A DNA stretch of 44,553 nucleotides from Bacteroidales bacterium (GTDB lineage: Bacteria; Bacteroidota; Bacteroidia; Bacteroidales; F082). Where the stretch lies: contig JAFTUF010000002.1 of assembly GCA_017466405.1 (NCBI GenBank), positions 1 to 44,553 on the forward strand. The letters run 5' to 3'. This document shows positions 18,001-26,688 of the stretch, one piece after another (the stretch's first letter is position 1; every line of letters begins with the position of its first letter). The notes beneath the pieces were generated by a model. The model ran no database searches. It saw only the letters and a program-made list of their open reading frames with translations, and was not told where the DNA came from. The position numbers and the translations under genes were made by a program.

Positions 18001-19342
18001 GGGACGTTCTGCAGAAATGAAGATTATCGACAAGAAGACAGGCGTCGCTCTCACAACAGCTAATATCCGCTACGGTTCTAAACTCTTTATCAAACCTAAT
18101 ACAGAAGTTAACGCTGGTGACCTCATCTGCGAATGGGATCCATACAACGCATTGATCCTCTCAGAATATCCTGGTAAGGTTCAATATGAAAACATCGTTG
18201 AAGGTGTTACCTTCCGTAACGAATCAGACGAGCAGACAGGTTATAACGAACGCGTTATCATCGAAGGCCGTAAATATTCTAAGAACCCATCTATCTCTAT
18301 CGTTGACAAACACGGTGAAATCGTTAAATCATACGACTTGCCTGTTGGAGCTCACATCATGGTTGAAGATGGCGCTAAGATCAAGGCTGGTGATATGCTC
18401 GTTAAAATCCCTCGCGCTACTGGTAAATTGGGCGACATCACAGGTGGTCTTCCACGTGTTACTGAGTTGTTCGAAGCTCGTAACTCATCAGAACCAGCTG
18501 TCGTATCAGAAATCGATGGTGTCGTTTCATTTGAAAAGAAACTCGTACGCGGTAACCGTAAGGTCGTTATCACTTCTAAGACAGGTGAACAAAAGAGTTA
18601 TCTCATCCCAACATCAAAACAAATTCTTGCTCAAGAAAACGACTTCATGAAAGCAGGTCAACCTTTGTCAGATGGTGCTATCACACCAGCTAACATCCTC
18701 GCTATCGAAGGTCCAATGAAGGTTCAAGAATTTATCGTTAACGAAATTCAAGAAGTCTATCGTTCTCAAGGTGTGACTATCAACGGTAAACACTTCGAAG
18801 TCATCGTACGTCAAATGATGCGTAAGGTTGAAATCGATGATCCAGGTGATACACGCTTCCTAGAAGGTGAACTCGTTAATAAACTTACCTTCCAAGAATG
18901 TAACGACGAGATATTCGGTAAAGTAATCGTTACTGACCACGGCGATTCAGAAAACCTCACAGAAGGTCAGATGATAACAGTAAGAAAACTCCGCGATGAA
19001 AACTCTATCTTGAAACGTAAAGATAAGAAACTCGTTGAAGCTCGCGACGCTCAACCTGCAACAGCACACCAAGTGCTCCAAGGTATCACAAGAGCCGCTC
19101 TTCAAACAGATAGCTTCATCTCGGCAGCATCCTTCCAGGAAACAACAAAGGTCTTGACTTTGGCAGCTATCAACGCTAAGTCAGATACACTCGAAGGTAT
19201 GAAAGAAAACGTTATCGTCGGTCATAAGATTCCAGCTGGTACAGGTTTACGTGAATACGATGACTTGATCGTTGGAGCTCGTGAAGATTACGAACCAATC
19301 GTTAACGTCGATTTGGAAAGTGTCGCAATAGAAGAAGAATAA
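15017..19342 (+). CDS. rpoC: RNA polymerase beta' subunit
   Basis: This 1441-residue subunit holds the catalytic Mg ion through Asp473, Asp475 and Asp477 (NADFDGD, 471-477). The N-terminal zinc finger has the four Cys in CHCGKYKRI and CDRCGVEI; the second zinc site is [13 protein letters not shown]. Bridge helix and trigger loop regions ([20 protein letters not shown], then [16 protein letters not shown]) are intact. The protein is longer than the Escherichia coli form, as is usual in Bacteroidota. It ends the operon, with a strong terminator 21 bases after the stop. Confidence 0.99.
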   Translation: MALSKNTINSSFSKITISLASPESIEKRSFGEVLKPETINYRTYKPERDGLFCERIFGPVKDWECHCGKYKRIRYKNIVCDRCGVEITEKKVRRERSGHIKLVVPVAHIWYFRSLPNKIGALLGMQTKKLDSIIYYERYVVIQPGIKEQDGINYLDFLTEEEYLDIMESLPVENQYLPEDDPNKFIAKMGAEAVYDLLSRLDLDKMSYELRDKASKEKAQQRKQDALKRLQVFEAFRDARNRIENRPEWMILKVIPVIPPELRPLVPLDGGRFATSDLNDLYRRVIIRNNRLKRLIEIKAPDVIMRNEKRMLQEAVDSLLDNSRKSSAVKTDSNRPLKSLSDSLKGKQGRFRQNLLGKRVDYSGRSVIVVGPELDMHECGLPKDMAAELYKPFIIRKMIERGIVKTVKSAKKIVDRKDPVVWDILENVLKGHPILLNRAPTLHRLGIQAFQPKLVEGKAIRLHPLVCTAFNADFDGDQMAVHLPLGNAAVLEAQILMLASHNILNPANGAPITVPSQDMVLGLYYITKPRKSTPEHPVKGEGKSFYSPEEVIIAYNEKKVDMHAIIYVNVDVRKDDGTLANEKVETTVGRVLFNEVVPKEFGFINKLLNKKALRDIIGTMVKMLGTATTTKFLDAIKNMGYEMAFRGGLSFNLGNVLVPSVKEELIQEANEEVAAIREEYNMGFITGNERYNKIIDIWGHVVTKLTEEVMTLLPKDDQGFNPVYMMLDSGARGSKEQIRQLCGMRGLMAKPQKSSAAGGAEIIENPILSNFKEGLSVLEYFISTHGARKGLADTALKTADAGYLTRRLVDVAHDVIINEKDCGTLRGLTISALRRGDEIIESLYDRILGRVALHDIFHPQTGELIINGGQEITEDIAKIITDSPIESVEIRSVLTCESKRGVCANCYGRNLSSGKLVQRGEAVGVIAAQSIGEPGTQLTLRTFHQGGTASTTSDDSSIKAKYNGILEIDELRVVDYVEDSVDPLTGENKKYQVVVGRSAEMKIIDKKTGVALTTANIRYGSKLFIKPNTEVNAGDLICEWDPYNALILSEYPGKVQYENIVEGVTFRNESDEQTGYNERVIIEGRKYSKNPSISIVDKHGEIVKSYDLPVGAHIMVEDGAKIKAGDMLVKIPRATGKLGDITGGLPRVTELFEARNSSEPAVVSEIDGVVSFEKKLVRGNRKVVITSKTGEQKSYLIPTSKQILAQENDFMKAGQPLSDGAITPANILAIEGPMKVQEFIVNEIQEVYRSQGVTINGKHFEVIVRQMMRKVEIDDPGDTRFLEGELVNKLTFQECNDEIFGKVIVTDHGDSENLTEGQMITVRKLRDENSILKRKDKKLVEARDAQPATAHQVLQGITRAALQTDSFISAASFQETTKVLTLAAINAKSDTLEGMKENVIVGHKIPAGTGLREYDDLIVGAREDYEPIVNVDLESVAIEEE

Positions 19343-19363
19343 TCAACATATTCTTTTAGATAA

Positions 19364-19397
19364 AATAGGTCAGTTCTCGTAACTGACCTATTTTTTT
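19364..19397 (+). terminator. Terminator of the rpoBC operon
   Basis: AATAGGTCAGTT (19364-19375), loop CTCGT and AACTGACCTATT (19381-19392) form a perfect 12-bp stem followed by a run of T to 19397. Confidence 0.95.
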
Positions 19398-19411
19398 ATG
19401 AGAAAAATAAT

Positions 19412-19419
19412 TATCTTTG
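19412..19419 (+). promoter_or_regulatory. Promoter -7 element of the DUF3467 gene
   Basis: TATCTTTG lies 22 bases before the start codon. A clear TTG at -33 is not seen; that position falls in the T-run of the preceding terminator. Confidence 0.6.
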
Positions 19420-19441
19420 CAGAAACTTAATAATCATCAAA

Positions 19442-19756
19442 ATGGAAAATAATAACAACAATAAGAATCAGATCAATATCGAATTGACTGATGAAATCGC
19501 AGAAGGTATCTATTCAAACCTCGCAGTTATAGCTCATTCATCAACAGAATTTATCATCGATTTTATTAAATTGATGCCAGCTTCTCCAAAAGCTAAGGTG
19601 AAATCAAGAATTATCTTAACACCTCAAAACGCAAAAAGACTCTATAAAGCATTGGCTGAAAACATTAATAAATATGAGGCTACTCATGGACCAATAAAAG
19701 ATGTCAACGAGAAAATGCCTCCATTCACAATGGGTGGACCAGCTGCACAAGCATAA
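19442..19756 (+). CDS. DUF3467 family protein
   Basis: This 104-residue protein of unknown function belongs to a family often found just after rpoC in Bacteroidota. An Asn-rich start (MENNNNNKNQ) is followed by INIELTDEIAEGIYSNLAVI and HSSTEFIIDFIKLMP, the recognisable core, then KVKSRIILTPQNAKRLYKAL and a Pro/Gly-rich tail. It has no signal peptide or membrane helix, so it is cytoplasmic. It has its own promoter and terminator, separate from rpoC. A link to transcription is only suggested by position. Confidence 0.9.
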   Translation: MENNNNNKNQINIELTDEIAEGIYSNLAVIAHSSTEFIIDFIKLMPASPKAKVKSRIILTPQNAKRLYKALAENINKYEATHGPIKDVNEKMPPFTMGGPAAQA

Positions 19757-19787
19757 AAAAAAGAGACGTTATCGTCTCTTTTTTTTA
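19754..19787. terminator. Bidirectional terminator between convergent genes
   Basis: Eight A plus GAGACG (19755-19768), loop TTAT, then CGTCTC plus eight T (19773-19786) form a perfect 14-bp stem. It serves the DUF3467 gene and the converging minus-strand gene. Confidence 0.93.
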
Positions 19788-19797
19788 TGCCACTTTG

Positions 19798-21690
19798 TCA
19801 AAATCTTAGATCTTTCATTCCCATAAGTTTTTCTAATTCTACTTCATCAGGTTGCCAAGCCCTGACATGAATTAGTGGAGTCTTGTCAGTCAAATCAACC
19901 AATAAGAAAAGATAGCCAAGGTCGCCGTATGTACTGGAATAATATTCCTGCAATAACCTTACACCATAAACTTCTCTGTTTGTTAATGTCTTGGCTCTTG
20001 TGAATTCAGTCTCGGCAAAACGAATGTTTATATAATCCTGCGATTTAAATACTCTTGAAAGATTTTCGAAGTATGCGTCTTTATCATATTGCATTAATTT
20101 TATTTCGTCTTCTGATAACGCAAATTTAACTCTGTCAGGAATTATAGTCTTCTTGATAACATGGCCGACAATGATAAGAGCATCGTCAGAATAGATACTT
20201 TCAAGATAATCGTGACGTTTTAAAGCGTATGCCGTTTGATAGTCTTCGAGGAAATTAATTAGAACAACACGAGCTTCTTCCGACCATTTGTTCTTAGTGA
20301 TGATGTCTTTCTCTGTAGTTGATGATAATCGAAATGCTATAGAACTGACTTTTTTTGTTGCATCGTCGAAACGAAAAACTATCTCCCTGTTAAATGAAAC
20401 ATGATTCTTGAAACTGAAATGCATGTCGATGTCGCGACATAAAACCTGCTCGTCTATTTTCATGAAACTGTAATCCTGCCCACCCACAATAGTCATTTTG
20501 CCATATTTCGATAATGTATCTAACATTCCAAAACCTTCTTTGGTGAAATGATGCCGTACGCTTTCACGATTATTGTTACGAAGTGCAGCCTCAATCTCTT
20601 GCATTATATTTAGATATTCGGTGTCTTTTATGTTGAATTTTTTATCAATCTTTCTCCACTCCAAAGCGTGTCCTTTATCTTCAATATTGTCGGCAATGTC
20701 AGAAATATTTCCAAGCTCGACATCTTCATTCTTTGTCACATCTTTGATGCGAGCTCCAATGTTAATAGTGTGCTTTTCGTTTTTAAATCTGATGTTATGT
20801 TTGATAGTGTTGAGAACCTTGTTGACTTCCGGATCTATAGTCGATTCCATCAGGAATTCATATTCTATTCTGATATTTATTGCGTCGGTCGTTTTAGGAA
20901 CTATTACTATAGCTTTGCCATTGTTTACTGAAGTTGGTATGTAACTTTGTCCATTATAATATTTGAATTGAAGATTGGAAATTGCAACACCGCTTGTTGA
21001 GCGAGCGTTTATGTTTACAATTAAGTTGTCGCCCGATTCTTCGAAAGCGTTCTCTTTAGGAATGATAAATGTGAATGAATTTAAGACTCCGTCGGCGCCA
21101 TCAATACGATTGACAAACCATTCGTAGGCCAATACCTTTTCGTTTTCTATTTCTATTTCAAGAGAGTTGCCTTGTGGGTGTGCCAGACATAACATCATGC
21201 CCCAGTAATATGATTTCAAGGCATCTTCAAACTGCGTGTGGGCTTCGTTTTCACCATTGTATCCTCTCAATGCTAAACGCTGAATACTTTTTCTTCTATC
21301 ATTACAGATGTCTCTGAAATCACTCCTTTTTATATATACGAAATAAGAATATTCATCGTCTTCAAAATCTTCTACCAAAGGAATCTGAAACATCTTCTCC
21401 CTAATTTTATTTTCAAATGTTTTTACAATCTGATTTAGCTGCATCCTTTGGTCTCCTTTCCCGACATAAATCGCGTCAGCATTGCAATTGTTAGCGATGT
21501 TGCTGTATAATTCGTTTGTTGAAAGGTCAAAAGCTTCAACTTGATCATAAACGATTTGATTTAATCCCCAGAAATAAGTGGTATCTGATTTTATCGATTC
21601 AATGTCAGATTTCTTTTGTCGGTTTTGTGATGATGCAGATAATGACAGAAATATAAATAGAAACGAAAATATAAAACCTTTAATTTTCAT
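19798..21690 (-). CDS. Secreted protein of unknown function, with a possible NTF2-like C-terminal part
   Basis: This 630-residue protein is not one I recognise. A signal peptide (MKIKGFIFSFLFIFLSLSASSQ) places it in the periplasm or outside. Residues about 65-190 contain a conserved-looking block (YSYFVYIKRSDF, then YYWGMMLCLAHPQG) reminiscent of periplasmic LPP20-type proteins. A beta-rich part follows (about 200-330). The C-terminal third includes LINFLEDYQTAYALKRHDYL and LESIYSDDALIIVGHV, which look like an NTF2-like fold, and ends with DLGYLFLLVDLTDKTPLIHV. These comparisons are by eye. It is a single gene with its own promoter, facing the DUF3467 gene. Confidence 0.85.
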   Translation of the reverse strand: MKIKGFIFSFLFIFLSLSASSQNRQKKSDIESIKSDTTYFWGLNQIVYDQVEAFDLSTNELYSNIANNCNADAIYVGKGDQRMQLNQIVKTFENKIREKMFQIPLVEDFEDDEYSYFVYIKRSDFRDICNDRRKSIQRLALRGYNGENEAHTQFEDALKSYYWGMMLCLAHPQGNSLEIEIENEKVLAYEWFVNRIDGADGVLNSFTFIIPKENAFEESGDNLIVNINARSTSGVAISNLQFKYYNGQSYIPTSVNNGKAIVIVPKTTDAINIRIEYEFLMESTIDPEVNKVLNTIKHNIRFKNEKHTINIGARIKDVTKNEDVELGNISDIADNIEDKGHALEWRKIDKKFNIKDTEYLNIMQEIEAALRNNNRESVRHHFTKEGFGMLDTLSKYGKMTIVGGQDYSFMKIDEQVLCRDIDMHFSFKNHVSFNREIVFRFDDATKKVSSIAFRLSSTTEKDIITKNKWSEEARVVLINFLEDYQTAYALKRHDYLESIYSDDALIIVGHVIKKTIIPDRVKFALSEDEIKLMQYDKDAYFENLSRVFKSQDYINIRFAETEFTRAKTLTNREVYGVRLLQEYYSSTYGDLGYLFLLVDLTDKTPLIHVRAWQPDEVELEKLMGMKDLRF

Positions 21691-21726
21691 GCCGCTAACA
21701 AAATTTTAATTCATTTTTGAAAGGCA

Positions 21727-21734
21727 CAAATATA
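21727..21734 (-). promoter_or_regulatory. Promoter -7 element of the unknown secreted protein
   Basis: The minus strand reads TATATTTG, 37 bases before the ATG of the 630-residue protein. No clear TTG is seen at the -33 distance. Confidence 0.55.
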
Positions 21735-21773
21735 AATCTTTTTTAGAATATAATTTCTTAGAAACTAAATTAT

Positions 21774-21781
21774 TATCTTTG
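21774..21781 (+). promoter_or_regulatory. Promoter -7 element of the 156-residue protein gene
   Basis: TATCTTTG ends 15 bases before the ATG at 21797, which leaves a very short 5' leader. Confidence 0.65.
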
Positions 21782-21796
21782 CAAAAAAGAATTATT

Positions 21797-22267
21797 ATGA
21801 CACACAAATACTACGATTTTTATATGCGTTTCCCATCTTTTGAAGATGCAGAAAAAGCACAACAATTTTATAATGAAACTCACAAACCTCGTATCGGAGG
21901 AAAATTTGTAATTAACGACAATGGAGTTTGTTCTCTTTCAATAACAGACGAATGTGAATTGATAGCCGACATTTACCAATTTGGAATGAAGCGCTTTATC
22001 GTCGTCGATAATTATCACGGACAAAACAGAAAAGACGGCAAGATGTATTTCGACTTCCAAACAGATACAGACGTCTTGCATTCATTTCTGTATGACGATG
22101 AAATATTTGAAAATATAAATCAATTCTTGAAAGAAGATATTTATAAAGACGGCTACGAAAACAAAAACGGCGAACTTCCTCCAATCATCAAACGACATAT
22201 AGACAGCATGGGCGTCGATGACCTTTATGATATGCTCAGCGTCAACGCACCGGGATTTGATATTTAA
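21797..22267 (+). CDS. Small cytoplasmic protein of unknown function
   Basis: This 156-residue acidic protein is not one I recognise. It has no signal peptide or membrane helix. It contains aromatic-rich stretches (THKYYDFYMRFPSFEDAEKA, then FGMKRFIVVDNYHGQ and MYFDFQTDTDVLHSFLYDDE) and an acidic C terminus ending in SVNAPGFDI. The ATG at 21797 is chosen because the promoter element ends at 21781; a possible TTG at 21779 lies inside that element. The GH20 gene starts 16 bases after the stop, so the two may share a transcript although their jobs look unrelated. Confidence 0.8.
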   Translation: MTHKYYDFYMRFPSFEDAEKAQQFYNETHKPRIGGKFVINDNGVCSLSITDECELIADIYQFGMKRFIVVDNYHGQNRKDGKMYFDFQTDTDVLHSFLYDDEIFENINQFLKEDIYKDGYENKNGELPPIIKRHIDSMGVDDLYDMLSVNAPGFDI

Positions 22268-22284
22268 TTTACAATTAACAATTA
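22266..22284. repeat. AATTTACAATTAACAATT-type repeat at the GH20 start
   Basis: This 19-base stretch is built from the unit A-ATT-AACA/TACA and is the reverse complement type of the repeat at 42586-42620. It fills most of the gap before the GH20 start codon. Confidence 0.5.
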
Positions 22285-25058
22285 TGGTTTTTATGAGAAA
22301 GATATTATTATTTCTTGCTGTTATATTTTCGTTGGTCGTTAACGGACAAGAGACTGATCTGTCAGCTGTCAGCAATCAGCAATCAGTCAATATAGGAATT
22401 ATACCTACGCCGCAAACAGTTTATATTCCAAATACTACAAATCGTTTCACTTTAGATAATTCTTGCAAAATAGTTTTGAGTAATGATGAAGAAATTTCAC
22501 AAATCATCAATACCTTCAAAAACGACATCCAAGAGATAACAGGTTTGGAACTAGATTTTGCTAAAAAGAAGAATGTCACAAGAAAGCAGATTGTTTTTGA
22601 AATCAATCCACTTACCGTTAATAATTCGCAAGAATATAGTATCGACTTCATTTCTAATATTATTCTTATTTCATCTCCGACACCACAAGGTTTGTTCTAC
22701 GGAGCTCAGAGTCTGAAGCAACTCATTCGTCATCAACTTATCACTGAAAACAATCTGAATCTTCCACTATATAGCATTTACGATTATCCTTCTTTGGAAT
22801 ATCGTGGATGGATGGATGACATCAGTCGCGGTCCTGTCCCGACGACGGAATTTATCAAGGAAGAAATTCGTCGTTTGGCAGAATATAAATTCAATTTCTT
22901 CAATCTTTATACAGAACATCTTTTTAAATTAGAAAATTATCCCGACATCGCTCCGACAGACGGACTTACTGCAGAAGAAATAAAAGAACTGACAGAATTT
23001 GCAAAAGATTATTATATTGAGTTTATTGGAAATCAGCAGTGTTTCGCTCACGCAGAGAAAACACTCGACAATCCTTTCTATGACGATATAAAAGACACAC
23101 GTTTCAACTTTAATCCTGGCGTTGAAGAAACATACGAATTTTTAGAAGAACTTCTTGGCGAGACAGCACAAGCATACGAGTCGAAATATTTTAACATCAA
23201 CTGCGATGAGACAGAAGGACTCGGTAATGGAAAAGCTAAATCATACGTTGACAATATCGGATCTGAAAATGCATATTGCCAACATATTAATAAGGTATAT
23301 GAGATTTTGCAGAAATACGACAAAGACGTGATGATGTGGGGCGACATTATCGCCAAGAATCCGGAAATGATAAAACAACTTCCAGAAGACATTCAGTTCA
23401 TCGTTTGGAGTTATGGCGGTCGCGACAGCTTCGACGAGATGATTGCGCCTTTCAAAAACTCAGGTCACGACTTTTGGATTGCTCCAGGCGCAAGTTGCTG
23501 GGCATCAAGTTTTCCTTACATCGACAACTATACAAAGAATATCGCCAACTTCAACCGTGACGCTGCAAAAAACGGAGCGAAGGGCGTGATAAACACAGCA
23601 TGGGACGACTATGGCGAGACTATGTTCAACTCAACATGGCACGCAATGATTTGGTGCGCCGAAACGAGCTGGAACACAAAACATTGCTATAACGATACCA
23701 TAAGATTAGAACACGAAAAGATTTTCAACAAGAATTTTAATATTCAGTATTTTAATGTCAACAGACAACAGTCAACAGACAACAGTAGAGACGTATCAAC
23801 GACACCTAATAATGTTGAAGAAATGTCGTTGCTGCGTCTCACAAACCAACAAACCACCAAAGATTACATGTCGAATCTTTATGAGTTGAATAAACTTATT
23901 GATGAGAGCGACACTCGTAATGTGATGAATTTCCAGACTCTTAACGAGCCGCTGTTAGAATTTTTTGAATCGCAGGTTGACAGTGCGGCGAGTGCGAAAA
24001 ATAATTTCTACAAAGAAAAGAGTTTCGAGATTTACAAAGCTCTCCTTCAAGACAGAAGCGAACTTGATAATAATGCAGAAATCATCGACATGGGAATTCT
24101 TGCGGCATATAGAGCTTACGTAACAACATTGAAGAATGAACTTAAGATAAATCTTTATAACACACTGCAAAATCCGACAGAGGAAAATGTTAATTTATCA
24201 AAACAAATGTCGGAGCAGTTGTTAGATTCATTGCATCTTCTGAAGAAAAGATTTGTCAATGCTTGGAATATGGAGTCGCGTTCTTATTACAGAAATGTCT
24301 TTACTGAACGTTACGACAAGATTGCGAAAGACATTTTAAACGCTGGAAATTACGTTTATATTCAGACAACAGACAACGGTCAACAGACAACAGTCACTCT
24401 GAAGACTATATTTAATGACAGACCTATTTATTATACAACTGACGGAAGCACTCCTGACAAGAACAGCGATGTTTATACAGAACCTATTGAGATTGATCGT
24501 TCATGTATTGTGAAAGCTGTTTGTTTTGAAGATAACAGAGATGTTATTGTCAACGAAAAGTATATTCTTTATCACAAAGGCATGGGAAGTTTCAGAAAGT
24601 TGAATACAGTTGCCGGCAATTACCGTCCTGAATATTCAGGCGGAGGCGAAAACGCGTTGCTCAACGGAGCTGTCGGAAGCAATAATTACAAAGACGGAAA
24701 TTGGCAGGGATTCTACGGAACTGATTGTGACATTGAATTAGATTTTGGTAAGAAGGAAAATCTTAATTCTTTGAGGATTAACTTTATCACAAACCCATAC
24801 GACTGGATTCTCATGCCAAACGTTTTGAAGGTTTATACCTCAACCAATGGTATAGATTATAAATTATTCAATACATACGATATTGGTAAGGATGTCGATA
24901 AGACAAAAGCGACAATTGTAACTCGTAATATTGATTTAAGTGGATTATCAAGCAGATATGTTAGAATAGTCGTTGAAACACCTGGCTTGATACCAGAAGG
25001 TTTGCCTGGCTACAACAATCCGTCGTGGATGTTTTTGGATGAGATAATCGTCAGATAA
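22284..25058 (+). CDS. Secreted beta-N-acetylhexosaminidase (GH20) with C-terminal discoidin-like domain
   Basis: This 924-residue enzyme should release terminal N-acetylhexosamine from glycans outside the cytoplasm. A signal peptide (MRKILLFLAVIFSLVVNGQ) begins at the second ATG, 22293; the first ATG at 22284 adds three residues. A GH20b domain lies at about residues 40-165. The catalytic barrel starts with YRGWMDDISRGPVP and has the Asp308-Glu309 pair (NCDETEG) of GH20 enzymes. A chitobiase C-terminal-like domain (RPIYYTTDGSTPD) and a discoidin/F5-8 type C domain (to the end, PSWMFLDEIIV) follow. Three stretches of repeat-derived DNA and one inverted repeat lie inside the coding frame (22354-22389, 23757-23840, 24363-24396) and code for polar linkers between these parts. 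A terminator follows 12 bases after the stop. Confidence 0.92.
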   Translation: MVFMRKILLFLAVIFSLVVNGQETDLSAVSNQQSVNIGIIPTPQTVYIPNTTNRFTLDNSCKIVLSNDEEISQIINTFKNDIQEITGLELDFAKKKNVTRKQIVFEINPLTVNNSQEYSIDFISNIILISSPTPQGLFYGAQSLKQLIRHQLITENNLNLPLYSIYDYPSLEYRGWMDDISRGPVPTTEFIKEEIRRLAEYKFNFFNLYTEHLFKLENYPDIAPTDGLTAEEIKELTEFAKDYYIEFIGNQQCFAHAEKTLDNPFYDDIKDTRFNFNPGVEETYEFLEELLGETAQAYESKYFNINCDETEGLGNGKAKSYVDNIGSENAYCQHINKVYEILQKYDKDVMMWGDIIAKNPEMIKQLPEDIQFIVWSYGGRDSFDEMIAPFKNSGHDFWIAPGASCWASSFPYIDNYTKNIANFNRDAAKNGAKGVINTAWDDYGETMFNSTWHAMIWCAETSWNTKHCYNDTIRLEHEKIFNKNFNIQYFNVNRQQSTDNSRDVSTTPNNVEEMSLLRLTNQQTTKDYMSNLYELNKLIDESDTRNVMNFQTLNEPLLEFFESQVDSAASAKNNFYKEKSFEIYKALLQDRSELDNNAEIIDMGILAAYRAYVTTLKNELKINLYNTLQNPTEENVNLSKQMSEQLLDSLHLLKKRFVNAWNMESRSYYRNVFTERYDKIAKDILNAGNYVYIQTTDNGQQTTVTLKTIFNDRPIYYTTDGSTPDKNSDVYTEPIEIDRSCIVKAVCFEDNRDVIVNEKYILYHKGMGSFRKLNTVAGNYRPEYSGGGENALLNGAVGSNNYKDGNWQGFYGTDCDIELDFGKKENLNSLRINFITNPYDWILMPNVLKVYTSTNGIDYKLFNTYDIGKDVDKTKATIVTRNIDLSGLSSRYVRIVVETPGLIPEGLPGYNNPSWMFLDEIIVR
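22354..22389. repeat. CAGCAATCAG-type tandem repeat within the GH20 gene
   Basis: The run contains CTGTCAG twice in near tandem and then CAGCAAT twice before CAGTCAAT. It is read in frame as a Ser/Gln-rich linker right after the signal peptide. Confidence 0.6.
23757..23785. repeat. Perfect 2 x 14-base tandem repeat within the GH20 gene
   Basis: GTCAACAGACAACA occurs twice head to tail (23757-23770 and 23771-23784). It is read in frame as a stretch rich in Gln, Ser, Thr and Asn between catalytic and later domains. Confidence 0.8.
23788..23840. repeat. Inverted-repeat element inside the GH20 gene
   Basis: GAGACGTATCAACGAC (23788-23803) matches the reverse complement of 23825-23840 at 14 of 16 positions, with a 21-base centre. 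It directly adjoins the 14-base tandem repeat and keeps the reading frame. This looks like a small palindromic mobile-type repeat. Confidence 0.65.
24363..24396. repeat. CAGACAACAG-type repeat within the GH20 gene
   Basis: CAGACAAC occurs three times within 34 bases, the same family as 23757-23785, again in frame as a Gln/Thr-rich stretch before the chitobiase C-terminal-like domain. Confidence 0.7.
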
Positions 25059-25070
25059 GTGATATAAAAA

Positions 25071-25104
25071 GAGGCTGCCTAAGTTAGACAGCCTCAATTT
25101 TTTT
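25071..25104. terminator. Bidirectional terminator between GH20 and pyrI
   Basis: GAGGCTG (25071-25077) pairs with CAGCCTC (25089-25095). A T-run follows on the + strand, and on the minus strand the complement of AAAAA just before 25071 gives the other T-run. Confidence 0.88.
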
Positions 25105-25567
25105 ATATAAACTCAATGTTGTTTTCTTTTGTGTATTTTTCGCAGTAGTGGCATTTTAGTTTTACCTTGCCGTCTTCATCTTTCATGACTGCAAATTTTG
25201 TTGGGACGTGTTCTTTGTTAGTCACGCAGTTAGGGTTGAAGCATTTTACGATACCATCGATTCTTTCTGGAGTTTCAATGCTATGTTTGTTAATGACTTC
25301 AAAATCCTTAATCTCGATGAGTGAAGCTGAAGGAGCTACCAATGCAATCTTGTTGACATCTTCTGGAGCGAAGTATTTGTCGCTTATTTTGATGATTCCT
25401 TTCTTGCCATATTTTTTGCTGTCTAAATTTGTTCCGAAATAGACGGAATTTTTAGAATGTTCGAGGTCCAATATCTTGATTACTTCGAAAACTTTATTTG
25501 CAGGAATATGGTCGATAACGGTTCCGTTTTCAATTGCCGATACTATGAGTTCTTTTCTTTTATCCAT
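25103..25567 (-). CDS. pyrI: Aspartate carbamoyltransferase regulatory subunit
   Basis: This 154-residue protein binds CTP or ATP and tunes the catalytic subunit in the first committed step of pyrimidine synthesis. The N-terminal nucleotide-binding domain includes GTVIDHIPANKVFEVIKIL. The C-terminal zinc domain has Cys109, Cys114, Cys139 and Cys142, nearly the same numbering as the Escherichia coli subunit. It starts 33 bases after the pyrB stop and is co-transcribed with it. Its presence implies an allosteric dodecameric enzyme in this organism. Confidence 0.98.
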   Translation of the reverse strand: MDKRKELIVSAIENGTVIDHIPANKVFEVIKILDLEHSKNSVYFGTNLDSKKYGKKGIIKISDKYFAPEDVNKIALVAPSASLIEIKDFEVINKHSIETPERIDGIVKCFNPNCVTNKEHVPTKFAVMKDEDGKVKLKCHYCEKYTKENNIEFI

Positions 25568-25600
25568 GATTATTAAAGTCTTATTGTTAGGTTAATAAAA

Positions 25601-26521
25601 TTATTTAAGACCAAGAATTGCTGCTATCAAAGCTTGGCGAACGAACAATCCATTCTGAGCTTGTTGGAAGTAATAAGCTTTTGGATTAGGGTCAACGTCG
25701 GTGTTAATTTCGTTAACACGTGGTAGTGGATGGAGGACGCGGCAATTTGGCTTGGAGTTTTCAAGCATATCGTTGCATAAGATATATGAATTCTTGACTT
25801 TTTCGTATTCCAATGGATCTGGGAAACGTTCGCGTTGAACGCGAGTCATGTAGATAATATCTGAATGAGGAATGACATCTTCAAGTTCTGTATATTCGTG
25901 ATATTCAAGGCCTGCGTTCTTGATATATTGTATAACAGTTGAAGGCATCTTTAACTCGACTGGAGATACGAAGTTGAATTTTGCGTTAAAGTTACACATT
26001 GCCTGTACCAAGCTGTGAACTGTACGTCCGTATTTCAAGTCTCCAACCATAGTGATTTCAAGGTTTTCGAGAGTGCCTTGAGTTTTTCTGATGGAGTAGA
26101 GGTCGAGTAAACATTGGGTTGGGTGTTGGTTTGAACCGTCGCCGGCATTAATAATAGGTACTTTAGAAACTTCTGAAGCATAACGTGCTGAGCCATCGAC
26201 AGGGTTACGCATGACGATAAGGTCGGCGTAGCTTGCAACCATCATAATGGTGTCTTTCAATGATTCTCCTTTTTGGAGACTTGTTCCCGCTGTGCTGCTA
26301 AAGCCTATAACATTTCCACCTAAAAGCTGAATGGCAGTCTCGAAACTGAGTCTTGTTCTTGTTGAAGGTTCGAAGAACAATGAAGCGATGACTCTGCCAT
26401 TTAATAGATTCTGAAGACGATTCTTTTCAAAGTCTTCTGCTATGTCAAGGATATGACAAATTTCTTCCGGAGTGTAGTCGTATATAGAAATCAGACTACG
26501 ATTTTTAAGTGAAATAGACAT
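25601..26521 (-). CDS. pyrB: Aspartate carbamoyltransferase catalytic subunit
   Basis: This 306-residue enzyme joins carbamoyl phosphate and aspartate to carbamoyl aspartate. The carbamoyl-phosphate motif STRTR is at residues 53-57 ([12 protein letters not shown]). Further landmarks are [33 protein letters not shown] and the substrate loop HPLPRVNEI. Length is standard. The ATG at 26521 overlaps the end of a leader ORF that stops at 26505, so translation may be coupled. Upstream lie two hairpins with T-runs, which suggest that transcription into pyrB-pyrI is controlled by attenuation. Confidence 0.98.
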   Translation of the reverse strand: MSISLKNRSLISIYDYTPEEICHILDIAEDFEKNRLQNLLNGRVIASLFFEPSTRTRLSFETAIQLLGGNVIGFSSTAGTSLQKGESLKDTIMMVASYADLIVMRNPVDGSARYASEVSKVPIINAGDGSNQHPTQCLLDLYSIRKTQGTLENLEITMVGDLKYGRTVHSLVQAMCNFNAKFNFVSPVELKMPSTVIQYIKNAGLEYHEYTELEDVIPHSDIIYMTRVQRERFPDPLEYEKVKNSYILCNDMLENSKPNCRVLHPLPRVNEINTDVDPNPKAYYFQQAQNGLFVRQALIAAILGLK

Positions 26522-26681
26522 TGTTGCTTGTGATTTTGAGTTTATAATAAAGATATTTTATCGGGAAACACAAAAAAAAGACGGCTGAGAAAACCGTCCG
26601 CAAAAAAAACATGAAACTTGGTTTACTTTCTTGTAAACCTGCTGCTTCATGATTCAATGATATTGATTTATTCTGTGTCAT
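26505..26681 (-). CDS. Putative pyrBI leader peptide crossing an attenuator
   Basis: A 58-codon ORF begins ATGACACAG at 26681, only 7 bases after the promoter element TATCTTTG, and stops with TAA at 26507-26505, 17 bases inside pyrB in another frame. Codons 25-27 (TTT TTT TTG) are the T-run behind the first hairpin, and codons 35-37 (again TTT TTT TTG) are the T-run behind the second, so the peptide is Phe-rich in its middle ([17 protein letters not shown]). This is the design of the Escherichia coli pyrBI leader, where a ribosome close behind a UTP-starved polymerase prevents termination. Function is inferred from layout only. The mRNA would be nearly leaderless, which is a doubt; an internal ATG (codon 24) could be the start instead. 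Confidence 0.6.
   Translation of the reverse strand: MTQNKSISLNHEAAGLQESKPSFMFFLRTVFSAVFFLCFPIKYLYYKLKITSNNVYFT
26572..26598 (-). terminator. Second hairpin plus T-run: pyrBI attenuator
   Basis: On the minus strand GACGGT (26598-26593) pairs with GCCGTC (26585-26580), one pair being T-G, followed by eight T (26579-26572). It lies 51 bases before pyrB and after the promoter, so it must be read through for pyrB-pyrI expression. Confidence 0.85.
26602..26651 (-). promoter_or_regulatory. First hairpin plus T-run in the pyrBI leader (pause or terminator)
   Basis: On the minus strand the outer stem CATGAA/TTCATG (26651-26646 with 26615-26610) and inner stem GGTTTAC/GTAAACC (26639-26633 with 26626-26620) are followed by eight T (26609-26602). 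It matches the place of the pause structure in known pyrBI leaders and could also terminate. Confidence 0.75.
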
Positions 26682-26688
26682 CAAAGTG

